Below are positions 43,867 to 52,491 of a DNA stretch of 64,000 bases, piece by piece (position 1 is the first letter of the stretch; each line of letters starts with the position of its first letter). Where the stretch lies: NCBI GenBank assembly GCA_040882845.1, contig JBBEAM010000007.1, positions 992,001 to 1,056,000 of the forward strand, written 5' to 3'. This DNA is from JBBEAM01 sp040882845 (GTDB taxonomy: Bacteria; Pseudomonadota; Alphaproteobacteria; Kiloniellales; DSM-21159). The notes below the pieces were generated by a model that worked only from the letters and a program-made list of their open reading frames with translations, searched no databases and had not been told where the DNA came from. The translations under genes and the position numbers were made by a program.

Positions 43867-44576
43867 TCTTTCCCGCGCCGCTCGAGAATGAACTCGACCA
43901 GCTGCAGGTCCCACTCGGTATCGATCGAGACATGCGGCCCCTCGAGCAACAGGCCGGCGCTGCGCGATCCCTTGATGGTTTTCTGCTCGACCAGACATTG
44001 GCGGGTGATGGCATAGGCGACGCCATTGCGGTGATAGAGCGGCTGCAACTGCTGCCGCGCAACGATCCGGCCGCCAGCTTCGTCGTAGTAGCCGAGCGCA
44101 CCCTCCGCGCCGAGGGTGAGCTGCTTTAAGGGGTGCGCCTTGGAATCGGTTTCGGAGACCGTCCAGACCGCATCCCAGCTTTCCGTGACCAGCTTCTCGA
44201 TGCAGGCGGCAACGTCTTCCGGCCGGCGCAGCGGCGAGGTCGGCTGCAGCATCACCACGATGTCGTAGGCGACGCCGTCGAGCGCCTCGCATGTTTCGAG
44301 GGCATGGGTCAGCACCTCGAGGTCCCCGATCCGGTCGCCGGAGAGTTCCGGCGGCCGGCGGAAGGGCGCGGCCAGTCCGGCGCTTTCCGCGGCGGCGGCG
44401 ATGGCCTCGTCGTCTGTCGAAACCACGGCCCGGTCGATGGCGGCCACCTGCGCGGCGACCTCACCGGCCAGGGCGACCAGGGGGCGGCCCTTCAGCGGCT
44501 TCAGGTTCTTGCCGGGCAGGCCCTTGCTGCCGCCCCGCGCCGGCACCACCGCCAGGATACGCCTAGCGTCAAGCAT
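43863..44576 (-). CDS. Acylneuraminate cytidylyltransferase family (CMP-sugar synthetase)
   Basis: A 237-residue transferase. The N-terminal AVVPARGGSKGLPGKNLKPL is the CMP-sugar synthetase P-loop, followed by RAVVSTDDEAIA (about 52), PPELSGD, VMLQPTSPLRRPEDV (about 107) and AYAITR. It activates sialic-acid-like or Kdo-type sugars with CTP. Its start overlaps the end of the HAD gene by eight bases. With the NeuB fusion gene it suggests a nonulosonic or related acid, though the exact sugar is not determined. Confidence 0.88.
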   Translation of the reverse strand: MLDARRILAVVPARGGSKGLPGKNLKPLKGRPLVALAGEVAAQVAAIDRAVVSTDDEAIAAAAESAGLAAPFRRPPELSGDRIGDLEVLTHALETCEALDGVAYDIVVMLQPTSPLRRPEDVAACIEKLVTESWDAVWTVSETDSKAHPLKQLTLGAEGALGYYDEAGGRIVARQQLQPLYHRNGVAYAITRQCLVEQKTIKGSRSAGLLLEGPHVSIDTEWDLQLVEFILERRGKD

Positions 44577-45216
44577 CGGGTCGCTCCCCGAGATTTAGCA
44601 CTGCTTTAGGAATATCCCTCAAGTCTTTGATATCAAATTCTTCTCTTCCGCAGCCGGCGGCGATATAATGACAGCCGACCGCCGCCGCCGAGGCGCAGTC
44701 GTCGGCGCCGTCCCCGACCACCACGACCTGCTCCGGTTCGGCGCCGGCGGAGGCGAGGATGCGGCGCAGGTTCTCTTCCTTGCCCGGCGGGATGCCATAG
44801 GCGGCGTGAAAAGCCTGTTGCAGGCCCCGGCGCGCGAGAATGGGCATCAAGGCCTCCGCTGGGGTGGCTGAGTTGAGATAGAGCAGATAGCCTTCTGCGC
44901 GCAGAGCCGCCAAGGCTGAGGAGGCGCCGCGGCATTCCGGGCAAACGGAAATTTGCTCCTCGCAGAGCCGCGAATAGCGCCCAGCGAGCTCCCTGCCCCA
45001 GGTTTCGGGATCCGGTTTGCCATTGGCTTCTGCCAGCACGCCCGCCAGGCGCGCAAAGACGGCGTGGCGATCCTGCGGCAGTCCGTCGTTGCGGACCTGC
45101 CGCATCGCCGCTTCTCCGCCCACGAGCGCCCGAGCGACCTCGGCGAAGGCGCCGTCCTTGATGGCGACGGAGTCGACCAGGGTGCCGTCGAAGTCGAAGA
45201 CGACGGCACGGATCAT
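44569..45216 (-). CDS. HAD-family phosphatase of the NeuB-type sugar operon
   Basis: About 215 residues from ATG 45216 (MIRAVVFDFDGTLVDSVAIK). Motif I FDFDGTLVDS is canonical, motif II is LYLNSATPAEA (about 110), lysine motif III is PPGKEEN (about 143), and motif IV is VVVGDGADDCASAAAVG (about 163). In the operon NeuB-HAD-CMP-synthetase it would remove a phosphate from the condensation product, as NeuAc-9-phosphatase does; this is inference. It overlaps NeuB upstream by four bases. Confidence 0.87.
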   Translation of the reverse strand: MIRAVVFDFDGTLVDSVAIKDGAFAEVARALVGGEAAMRQVRNDGLPQDRHAVFARLAGVLAEANGKPDPETWGRELAGRYSRLCEEQISVCPECRGASSALAALRAEGYLLYLNSATPAEALMPILARRGLQQAFHAAYGIPPGKEENLRRILASAGAEPEQVVVVGDGADDCASAAAVGCHYIAAGCGREEFDIKDLRDIPKAVLNLGERPDA

Positions 45217-46787
45217 TCCGGGCTGGCTTCGGCTTCCTCGCGCGCGGCCTTGTTCGCCGTGGGATCCTCGAGTTGGAAGCGGCCCCAGTGATCGACCACG
45301 GTCTTCCGTTCGCTCCGCTTCATGTGATTGATTTCCTTGTCGGCATAGAAGGAGTCGTCGTTGAAGTGGGTGGTCGAGACTTCCTCGAAGACGCAGCCGT
45401 CGTCGCTCCAGAAGGAATGCCAGACGCCGGGCATCACCAGGCAGGTATCGCCGGGCTGCAGGTGCCTGATGTGGCCGTCCACGTTCACGCTCATGCTGCC
45501 GAAGAGCACCTGGAAGGTCTCTTCCTTGCGCTTGTGGAAGTGCGAGGGATGGCGCTGCCCCGGGAGCTGCACGATGATCTTCTTGCAGTAGTCCCGGTTG
45601 ATGCAGTTGATGATCACCGCGCCGAACTTGCGGAAGTTGGGAATTCCGTAGTGGTGCGAATACTCTGTCTCGAATTCCGGGCCCAGCGCGATCTTGGCCT
45701 GGTTGAGCAGTGCCTTGATCTCGTGCACCGCCTCCTTGAGCACCTTGATTTCGGAATTCTCCGGAATCTCCACGCAATCCTGCAGCACCGGGGCATCCGG
45801 CTTGACCTCGGCGGTCGCGACGATGCCCTCCTTCCAACTGCCGCTCGGAAGCTGCCCCTCGACGTAGGGCATGGCGAAGTAGATCTGCTCGCGGGATATC
45901 GCCGCACCGGCCTTGATCGGCTTCTTGGCATAGGCGCCGCGGCGCAGGCCGTCCATGGCCGCGCGCTCCTCCGGCACCACCGGGCGCCAGCTATCGCCGC
46001 CGCAGAGCGCACGCGCGTGGTTCAAAGCCGCGAGCCAGCGGTCCATCTGTTCCGGGTTGGAGGAATAGGCGTTGAGCGTGACCGCCTCGTTCTCGACGCC
46101 GACATGACGCTCGAACATCCGCGCGCCCTTGCCGTAGGCGATGGCCACCGGCAGGGTCTCGTCCTGGTCCTCGTGGGTCGACCAGCCGATTGTCACGTCG
46201 GGATAACGCTCCTTCATGATTTCGATCATGTTGAGGTTCATCAGCTCGGTCGGCGTCGGATAGATCGAAACGCAGTACATCAGAGCGAAGTCGACGCCGC
46301 GATGCTTGAAGAAGCTGACCAGATCGTCGACCTGATGACGCTCCAGCCCGCCGATCGAACAGACGATCGGCAGATCGCTGTCCGCCGCCTTCTCCAGCAG
46401 CGGCCAGTCCGAGGAGGAGCAGCTGGCGATCTTGAGGATGTCGAAGCCCATCTTGACGATCAGATCGACGGACTCCTCGTCAAAGGGCGTGCACATCGCC
46501 AGCAGGTCCTGACGCTTCACCTCGTCGAACAGGATCTGATAGTCGGAAGGCTCGAGTCTAGTCGAAAGAAAGCGTATGATATGTTTGACATCGCTATCTT
46601 TTTTATGACTCGGATGCACGAAGCTATCGAGCTGGCGGAACTGGAACTTCAGCGCGCCGCGCACCCCGTGCCGCTGCACCGTCTCGCCGACGCCACGGAT
46701 CACGTTCAGGCCATGCTCGATGCTGCCTTGATGATTGTTGGCCAGGTCGAAGACGACCAGGTCGTTGAAGTCGAAACGCTGTTCCAT
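45213..46787 (-). CDS. N-acetylneuraminate-synthase-like protein with SAF and C-terminal cupin domains
   Basis: A 524-residue fusion. The NeuB TIM barrel covers about residues 1-265 (DLANNHQGSIEHGLNVI, LLAMCTPFDEESVDLIVKMG, ILKIASCSSSDWPLLEKAA, TIGWSTHEDQDE). A SAF/antifreeze-like region (YAKKPIKAGAAISREQIYFA) covers about 280-350. The last 130 residues are a cupin with HPSHFHKRKEETFQVLFG and VMPGVWHSFWSDDG. NeuB enzymes condense phosphoenolpyruvate with a hexosamine. Ordinary NeuB proteins are about 350 residues, so the cupin is an addition, perhaps an isomerase. Upstream hexosamine genes (NeuC or PseB type) are not in the window. Confidence 0.9.
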   Translation of the reverse strand: MEQRFDFNDLVVFDLANNHQGSIEHGLNVIRGVGETVQRHGVRGALKFQFRQLDSFVHPSHKKDSDVKHIIRFLSTRLEPSDYQILFDEVKRQDLLAMCTPFDEESVDLIVKMGFDILKIASCSSSDWPLLEKAADSDLPIVCSIGGLERHQVDDLVSFFKHRGVDFALMYCVSIYPTPTELMNLNMIEIMKERYPDVTIGWSTHEDQDETLPVAIAYGKGARMFERHVGVENEAVTLNAYSSNPEQMDRWLAALNHARALCGGDSWRPVVPEERAAMDGLRRGAYAKKPIKAGAAISREQIYFAMPYVEGQLPSGSWKEGIVATAEVKPDAPVLQDCVEIPENSEIKVLKEAVHEIKALLNQAKIALGPEFETEYSHHYGIPNFRKFGAVIINCINRDYCKKIIVQLPGQRHPSHFHKRKEETFQVLFGSMSVNVDGHIRHLQPGDTCLVMPGVWHSFWSDDGCVFEEVSTTHFNDDSFYADKEINHMKRSERKTVVDHWGRFQLEDPTANKAAREEAEASPE

Positions 46788-46824
46788 GTCCTGAGCTTAT
46801 CGTCCGCTGTTGATTGCGTCAGCC

Positions 46825-47898
46825 TTAATGCGCCGCAGGCTTCGCGCCAAGCGCAATGCGGCGGCCTTCGGCTTCCGAGAGGTGCGCGGCGGCGACCACA
46901 CGCATGGTGTCGATGCCGCGCGCTAGAGAAATCGGCGATGCGGCGGGGTCCTCGCCCAGAGCCGCCCCGATGTGCCTGAGTTCCCGGATAAAGTCGTCGG
47001 GCCGGGTCTTGGCGATAGTCTTTTCCTGCAGCTCGCCCTCGCCGAACTGCCAGAACACGGCGTCCTGCCCCGGCTTATGGCCGATCGACCACTCGATGTG
47101 GCCGTCGCTCCCCTGCACCCGCCCCCACTTGCGCGGCGGTTTGGTGACCACGTCCTGGACGCAGCGCCCGGCGAGCCCGCTTTCCGTGCGCAGGGTGAAC
47201 GCGCAGAGGCTGTCGTAGTCGAGCGTTCCGTCCTCGACATAGGTCAGCATGGCCTCGACTTCGCGCACCGCGCCGGCACCGGCGGCATGGGCGACATGCT
47301 GCCAGAGATTGACGGCGTGAGAATGCTCGCCGCTGGCGCCGCCACCGCGCTTCCAGAAGCCGAGGTAGCTGTCTTGCGGTCCGGCCAGCCAGGGATGCGC
47401 GGCGAAGATGCCGCCCCAGTATTCGCGGAACTCGACGTCGAGGGTTTCGATCCGGCCGATGGCGTTCTGCGCCAGCAGCGCCTCGACTGTCGCGACAGCT
47501 TCGCCCACCACGTGATCGTAGCCGACAAAGACGGCGACTCCGGCACGGTCCGCTTCCTCGGCGAGGCGGTCGAGATCCTGCATGTCCGGCGGGCTGAGCG
47601 GCTTCTCCACCAGCACCGCGCGCGGCTTCTCGGCGACGGCCTGGCGCGCCAAGGGCACATGGCTGTCCGGCGGGGTCCCGACGAAGATCATGTCGTAGCC
47701 GCCCTGCGGCGCCTCGCCGGCGCCGTACAGGCGAATCTCCTCGTCCCAGGCGCCGTAGCGCCCGGGGTAGATCGACTCCCGGGTGCGCGCCAGCGCGGCC
47801 GAATCCAGATCGCAGAGATCGACCGCCCAGCCAAGGCTACGACTGGCATGCGAAAGATGATTGCCGATCGAACCGGCGCCGAGAATCTTGATCTTCAT
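46825..47898 (-). CDS. Gfo/Idh/MocA-family oxidoreductase
   Basis: About 357 residues from ATG 47898 (MKIKILGAGSIGNHLSH). The NAD(P)-binding GAGSIG is at the N-terminus, VGTPPDSHVPLARQAV is near residue 75 and the conserved VEKPL is near 97. The C-terminal beta-sheet domain has GGGASGEHSHAVNLWQHVAHA. It is first in the minus-strand operon followed by the NeuB fusion, HAD and CMP-synthetase genes, 37 bases before NeuB. It probably oxidises or reduces a sugar intermediate. The substrate is unknown. Confidence 0.87.
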   Translation of the reverse strand: MKIKILGAGSIGNHLSHASRSLGWAVDLCDLDSAALARTRESIYPGRYGAWDEEIRLYGAGEAPQGGYDMIFVGTPPDSHVPLARQAVAEKPRAVLVEKPLSPPDMQDLDRLAEEADRAGVAVFVGYDHVVGEAVATVEALLAQNAIGRIETLDVEFREYWGGIFAAHPWLAGPQDSYLGFWKRGGGASGEHSHAVNLWQHVAHAAGAGAVREVEAMLTYVEDGTLDYDSLCAFTLRTESGLAGRCVQDVVTKPPRKWGRVQGSDGHIEWSIGHKPGQDAVFWQFGEGELQEKTIAKTRPDDFIRELRHIGAALGEDPAASPISLARGIDTMRVVAAAHLSEAEGRRIALGAKPAAH

Positions 47899-48136
47899 TC
47901 GGTTTGGATTTCCGTCACTTGGATAAATTCGTTTAGGCTCGAAAGCAGCAAGAAGGGCGGCTGCGGCGGCAAGTCCTCTGCCACGAAAAACCGCGGCATT
48001 GATCGCGGCGCGCTGGCAGGATGTCAAGGAAAAGCGCGCCGGAGAAGGAGGATGTCGCTAAGTCGCCGCCAGTCAGGTTGACTTCATTCCAGCCTTGGTT
48101 CAATCAAAGGGCCTTAGCCGATCAGCGACAGAGAAC

Positions 48137-49513
48137 ATGTCTTCTCCGGACCCCCGTCATCTGGTCATCCCGGTCGAAACGCTGAACCGCGAATTCGACC
48201 CCAAGCTGCTGGTCGCTTTGATCGCCTGCAAGCGGGGCTGGCGCACGACCATCGGCAGCCGGACGCTGTTGCACGAGCGGCTGCACCGCCTGCCCCCCTC
48301 GATCTATCTCTCCAAGGGCGTGCGTAGCGGCAGCAAGCCGATCTTCAGGCTGCTCAGGAAGTTCGGGCATGTCGCCGTGGCGCTCGACGAGGAAGGCCTG
48401 CTGCGCTGGCCGGAAGACGTGCTGCTGACCATGATGCTCGATCCCGAGGTCTTCAACTTTCCGCGCCTGCTATTTGCTTGGGGTGAGAGCAATGCCGAGA
48501 CTTGGCGCAAGTTCGCCGGATACGAGGGCGCGCCGATCATTAAGACCGGCAATCCCCGGGTGGATATGCTGCGGCCAGAACTGCGGGATTTCTACGCCGA
48601 CGATGTAGCGCGGCTGAAAGCCGAGCATGGAGATTTCGTGCTGTTCAGCAGCAATTTCTCCATGGTCAACCACTTCATCCCCAACCGGGTGCGCTTCCGC
48701 GTCGCCCAGCATGCCGACGACACCAAGGCGGAGGCCGCGCGCGACGCCCTGGTCGCCCACAAGGCGACGCTCTACACCCACTTCCGAGAGATGCTGCCGC
48801 AGCTCGCAAAGGCCATCGCCCCGGCTACCCTTCTGGTCCGTCCGCACCCTTCCGAGAATCCGGAGACCTGGGCCGAGTTGTTCGATGACGTGCCTAATGT
48901 CACGGTCCTGCACGAAGGCCCGATCGCGCCTTGGCTGATGGCGGCCCGTGCCCTGGTGCAAAACAGCTGCACCAGCGCCGTCGAGGCCGCTGTGCTTGGA
49001 ACGCCCGCCTTCGCCTTTCAGCCGATCGTCTCAGAGCGCTACGACCAGGAGCTCTCCATTGGCCTGAGCGAAAGTCATGGCTCAGCCGAGAGTCTCATCG
49101 CCGCAATCTGCGGCCAGATGGAAAACGGAGCCGATGTCACGCTGTCCCAGGAACAGAGAGATCTGCTCGGACATCATATCTCCGCCCTCGAGGGGCCGCT
49201 GAGCGCCGAGCGCATCCTGGCGGCCATCGAGGAAAATCGCGACAGGCTGACCGCCCGGCGCAGCCTGTGGGGGTGGCTCGAAGGCCTCTATGCCCATCGC
49301 AAGCGCCTGCGTTCCCGCCGCAAGCGCAGCGCCTCGAAAACCAACAAGAGCAGCCGCGACTACACCGAGCACAAGTTCGGCGGCATCTCCCGCGAGGAGA
49401 TCGCCGGAAAGATCGCCCGGCTGCGCGCCCTGCGGCCAGACCTGCCCGAAGTGGAGATCGTAGAGGTCGCCGACAGCATCTTCGAGCTGCAACGGCGGGA
49501 GCCGTCTAGATGA
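48137..49513 (+). CDS. Surface carbohydrate biosynthesis protein
   Basis: About 458 residues from ATG 48137 (MSSPDPRHLVIPVETLNREF); an upstream ATG at 48095 is less likely. It fits the surface-carbohydrate-biosynthesis family with the opening IPVETLNREFDPKLL, LSKGVRSGSKPIFRLLRKFG, LLVRPHPSENPETWAELF and LVQNSCTSAVEAAVLGTPAFAF, which resembles GT-B/Wzz-linked capsule transferases. The C-terminal 60 residues are basic and helical. It overlaps the next glycosyltransferase by four bases. Confidence 0.82.
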   Translation: MSSPDPRHLVIPVETLNREFDPKLLVALIACKRGWRTTIGSRTLLHERLHRLPPSIYLSKGVRSGSKPIFRLLRKFGHVAVALDEEGLLRWPEDVLLTMMLDPEVFNFPRLLFAWGESNAETWRKFAGYEGAPIIKTGNPRVDMLRPELRDFYADDVARLKAEHGDFVLFSSNFSMVNHFIPNRVRFRVAQHADDTKAEAARDALVAHKATLYTHFREMLPQLAKAIAPATLLVRPHPSENPETWAELFDDVPNVTVLHEGPIAPWLMAARALVQNSCTSAVEAAVLGTPAFAFQPIVSERYDQELSIGLSESHGSAESLIAAICGQMENGADVTLSQEQRDLLGHHISALEGPLSAERILAAIEENRDRLTARRSLWGWLEGLYAHRKRLRSRRKRSASKTNKSSRDYTEHKFGGISREEIAGKIARLRALRPDLPEVEIVEVADSIFELQRREPSR

Positions 49514-50397
49514 CCCTGATCAGCGTCGTGATGCCGACCTACAACCGCGTGCGGGTTCTGCCCCGCGCCATCGACAGCGTGCTGAACCAGTCCCACGGCG
49601 CCGTCGAGCTGATCGTGGTCGACGACGGCTCGACCGACGGCACGCAGGAGCTGATGCAGAACTACGCCGGGCGGCTCGTCTATCTGAAGCTGGACAGCAA
49701 CCGCGGCGGCAACTACGCCCGCAACCGGGGCATCGAGACGGCGCAGGGCGAGATCGTCAGCTTCATCGACAGCGACGACGAGTTCCTGCCCCACAAGCTG
49801 GCGGCGGTGCACGCCTTTTTCGAGGACAACCCGGACATCGACCTGTTGGTCGATTCCTTCGAGATCCGTTATCCGCCGGAGCACAACCGTAAGCCGACGC
49901 CCCGCCCCAACCCCGTGCTCTACGACCGGGAAGCGATCCGCGAGGCGGTGTTCAGCCGCGGTATGTACAAGTCCACGCCGTCGCTCAGCGTGCGCCGCCA
50001 GGCGCTGCTCGATATCGGCCTCTTCGACGAGACCCTGCGCCGGCGTCAGGACATGGACCTGATACTGCGCCTGACCCGGCGGCACAGCTGTGCCTCCACC
50101 GACCAGGTACTCTGGATCAAGCACTGGACTCCCGGCGCCATCTCGAGCAAGCAGAACACCTTCATGCAGGCTCTGATCGAGATCTGCGAACGCCACCCCG
50201 AATATCTCAGTGAGCCCGTCTACCGCCGCGGCCTCGACCGCGACGTCGGCAGGCACTTCGTGCGGCTGATCAAGGCCGGCGAGTACAGCGCCGCGCGCCG
50301 AGATGCCCGGCGCTATCGCAAGCTCGACCGCAGTCCCCTGGCGCCCTGGCCGTTAGTGCTGCGGTATCTCGCGCAGCGCCGCAAGCGTCGCGGGTAG
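49510..50397 (+). CDS. Family 2 glycosyltransferase
   Basis: A 295-residue GT-A enzyme. It starts MTLISVVMPTYNRVRVL, followed by QSHGAVELIVVDDGSTDGT (about residues 27-45) and the DxD-type FIDSDDEFLPHKL (about 85). RRRQDMDLILRLTRRHS is the acceptor-region ExD-like element. It adds one sugar to a surface polymer. It is coupled to the preceding gene. Its last 45 bases overlap the end of the opposite-strand glycosyltransferase gene. Confidence 0.9.
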   Translation: MTLISVVMPTYNRVRVLPRAIDSVLNQSHGAVELIVVDDGSTDGTQELMQNYAGRLVYLKLDSNRGGNYARNRGIETAQGEIVSFIDSDDEFLPHKLAAVHAFFEDNPDIDLLVDSFEIRYPPEHNRKPTPRPNPVLYDREAIREAVFSRGMYKSTPSLSVRRQALLDIGLFDETLRRRQDMDLILRLTRRHSCASTDQVLWIKHWTPGAISSKQNTFMQALIEICERHPEYLSEPVYRRGLDRDVGRHFVRLIKAGEYSAARRDARRYRKLDRSPLAPWPLVLRYLAQRRKRRG

Positions 50398-51360
50398 CGG
50401 CACATAGCTGCGCGTCAGCGCGGCGTAGATCTGAGCGACGAGCAGGATCGTAAAGTACCCCCAGGCAACCAGCAGCGCCGGCGGCCGCTGCCACAGCGGC
50501 AGCTCCACCTCGTGTCCCTTGCGCAGGATCCGGCGGGTGGCGCGGCGGCACTTGTGCGCCCAGAACTCGAAGGCGAAACCGAGGCGGCGCAGATGCGATT
50601 GGCTGATCGTCTGTGCGCCCTGATAGTCGCGGTCGAGTCCAGCCGTCCAGGCACGCCAGAACAGGAAGCGGAAACTCGGCCAGGGGGCATGAATGGTCAT
50701 GGCGTCGGCGGTGCGCACCCACTTGATCCTGCGCTTTTCGATATCGCGGATCCAGAAGCCGCACTGCTTCTTGAAGGCCGGCAGGTCGGGCCAGGGATTG
50801 TTCTTGAAGAACGCAGTGCGGAAGGCGCAGTTGTTGGCGTGGATCTTGGTACGCTTCTCGGTCTTCTCGCGCTCGCTGCGCAGATTGAAGATCCAGGCCA
50901 GCGCCATGACCTTGGAGACGAAGTCGTTATAACCCAGCATGGTGAAGCCACCGACGGCCTGCACTTCCGGATCGTCGAAGGGCTTCAGCAGCGCGCCGAG
51001 CCAACCCGGCTCCGGCGCCGCGTCGCTATCCACCATCACCACCAGATCGGTGGTGGTGATAGCCACTCCGTGGTTCTTCAGCTTGTAGTAGCTGAGTCCC
51101 GGCGTGGGCTCGAAATGCAGATCGCAGAACTGGCCCAGCTTCGGCGCGGCGATGGCGATCTCGGAACGGATATGATCCGGATCGACCGCAGCCTCGTTGT
51201 AGAGATACATCACTTTCGGCGGCACGGAGAAGCGGTTGTGTTCGCGCTCCAATTCGTCTTGCAGCGCGGTCAGCGCCTTACGCACCCAAAGGTCTTCCAC
51301 GTCCTGCGCATTCTCCCATTCGATCAGAATGGTGAGCGGAGCAAAGCTGTCGTCGTTCAT
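50353..51360 (-). CDS. Family 2 glycosyltransferase with C-terminal membrane helix
   Basis: A 335-residue protein. After LTILIEWENAQD comes a divergent GT-A core with TTTDLVVMVDSDAAPEPGWL (DSD, about residue 105), VGGFTMLGYNDFVSKVMALA and HANNCAFRTAFF. A C-terminal helix ALLVAWGYFTILLVAQIYAAL lies near the end, so it probably associates with the membrane. It converges on the preceding gene with a 45-base tail overlap. Confidence 0.82.
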   Translation of the reverse strand: MNDDSFAPLTILIEWENAQDVEDLWVRKALTALQDELEREHNRFSVPPKVMYLYNEAAVDPDHIRSEIAIAAPKLGQFCDLHFEPTPGLSYYKLKNHGVAITTTDLVVMVDSDAAPEPGWLGALLKPFDDPEVQAVGGFTMLGYNDFVSKVMALAWIFNLRSEREKTEKRTKIHANNCAFRTAFFKNNPWPDLPAFKKQCGFWIRDIEKRRIKWVRTADAMTIHAPWPSFRFLFWRAWTAGLDRDYQGAQTISQSHLRRLGFAFEFWAHKCRRATRRILRKGHEVELPLWQRPPALLVAWGYFTILLVAQIYAALTRSYVPLPATLAALREIPQH

Positions 51361-51595
51361 TGTTCGCTACCTGATATCGTCAGTGGAAGAAGTCCCACTT
51401 CCCTAACCGCGTGGCACCAGTTTACGCGCCCTGGCGCAAAGGCGTCAAAGCCAGCCTGTGAACCAGGATTTCCTGCCGCTAAGAGGGCGTACTTATCATT
51501 GCTGCGTTGCAAAATCCACCGCGGCATGCCTCGCCAAGCGCCTCTTTGCCTGCCGCCGTGCCTATGGCATAAGCATTGTTTCACGGAGCGAGCCG

Positions 51596-52483
51596 ATGAC
51601 GCAGAACACCGTCTTCATTCACACCAACGCAAAACAGATTCTCGGTGCCCATGTCGGGGCCTATGCGCTGCGCCGCAACTCGGCGACGCCTGAGGCCTTC
51701 GCGGTGAAAATCCTGGAGCGCGAATCCTTTTCCTTCCTCGACGCCAAGGAAGGCGAAAGCTTCCTGCGCGCCGGCGTCACCCGGGTCTGGCGCAACGACG
51801 ACCTGCAGTCCTTCACGCCGCTGCGCTTCCTGCCACCGGAACTGATGGGCTACCAGGGCCGCGCCGTGGTCACCGACCCCGACGTCTTCGCCGTCGGCGA
51901 TATCGCCCCGCTACTGACCCGCGACATGCAGGGTAAGGCGATCATGGCGGTCCCGCGCGACGGCCATAACGACCAGAAGGGCTATATCGCGACCTCGGTG
52001 ATGTTGCTCGACTGCGCCCGGCTAACGCATTGGAACTGCGAAGAGCAGTTCAACGAACTCTTCGAGATGAAGCGCGACTACGTGTCCTGGATCACGCTGC
52101 AGTTGGAGCCGCGCGAGACCATCGGCTTTCTCGAGCCCGAGTGGAACCACTTCGATACGCTGAACGCCAGGACCAAGCTGCTGCACAACACCAAGCGCAA
52201 CACCCAACCCTGGAAGACCGGGCTGCCGGTCGACTACACCCTGCGCGAAGGCCGCTGCTTCGGCATTCTGCCAAAAAGCTGGTTCGCCGCCAGCCGCTAC
52301 AAGCCCCATCCCGACCCGCGGCAGGAGGCTTTTTTCTTCGGCCTGCTGCGCGAAGGTCTCGAAAAGGGTGTCATCTCGGAAGACCTGGTGCGTGAGGAGA
52401 TGCGGCGCGATCATGTCCGCCACGACGCCCTGGAACTGATCGACCGCACGCCGCCTCTGGCGGCGATGGCGGCGGCGGAGTAA
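51596..52483 (+). CDS. Putative glycosyltransferase of the surface-glycan locus
   Basis: About 295 residues from ATG 51596 after CACGGAGCG. VFIHTNAKQILGAHVGAYAL opens a GT-A-like fold, and YQGRAVVTDPDVFAVGDI supplies a DxD-type metal motif (about residue 97). The middle reads KAIMAVPRDGH and GYIATSVMLLDCARLTHW, as in GT8-like sugar transferases. It is set between the glycosyltransferase pair and the ABC exporter. The donor is unknown. Confidence 0.7.
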   Translation: MTQNTVFIHTNAKQILGAHVGAYALRRNSATPEAFAVKILERESFSFLDAKEGESFLRAGVTRVWRNDDLQSFTPLRFLPPELMGYQGRAVVTDPDVFAVGDIAPLLTRDMQGKAIMAVPRDGHNDQKGYIATSVMLLDCARLTHWNCEEQFNELFEMKRDYVSWITLQLEPRETIGFLEPEWNHFDTLNARTKLLHNTKRNTQPWKTGLPVDYTLREGRCFGILPKSWFAASRYKPHPDPRQEAFFFGLLREGLEKGVISEDLVREEMRRDHVRHDALELIDRTPPLAAMAAAE

Positions 52484-52491
52484 CCCTCCGC

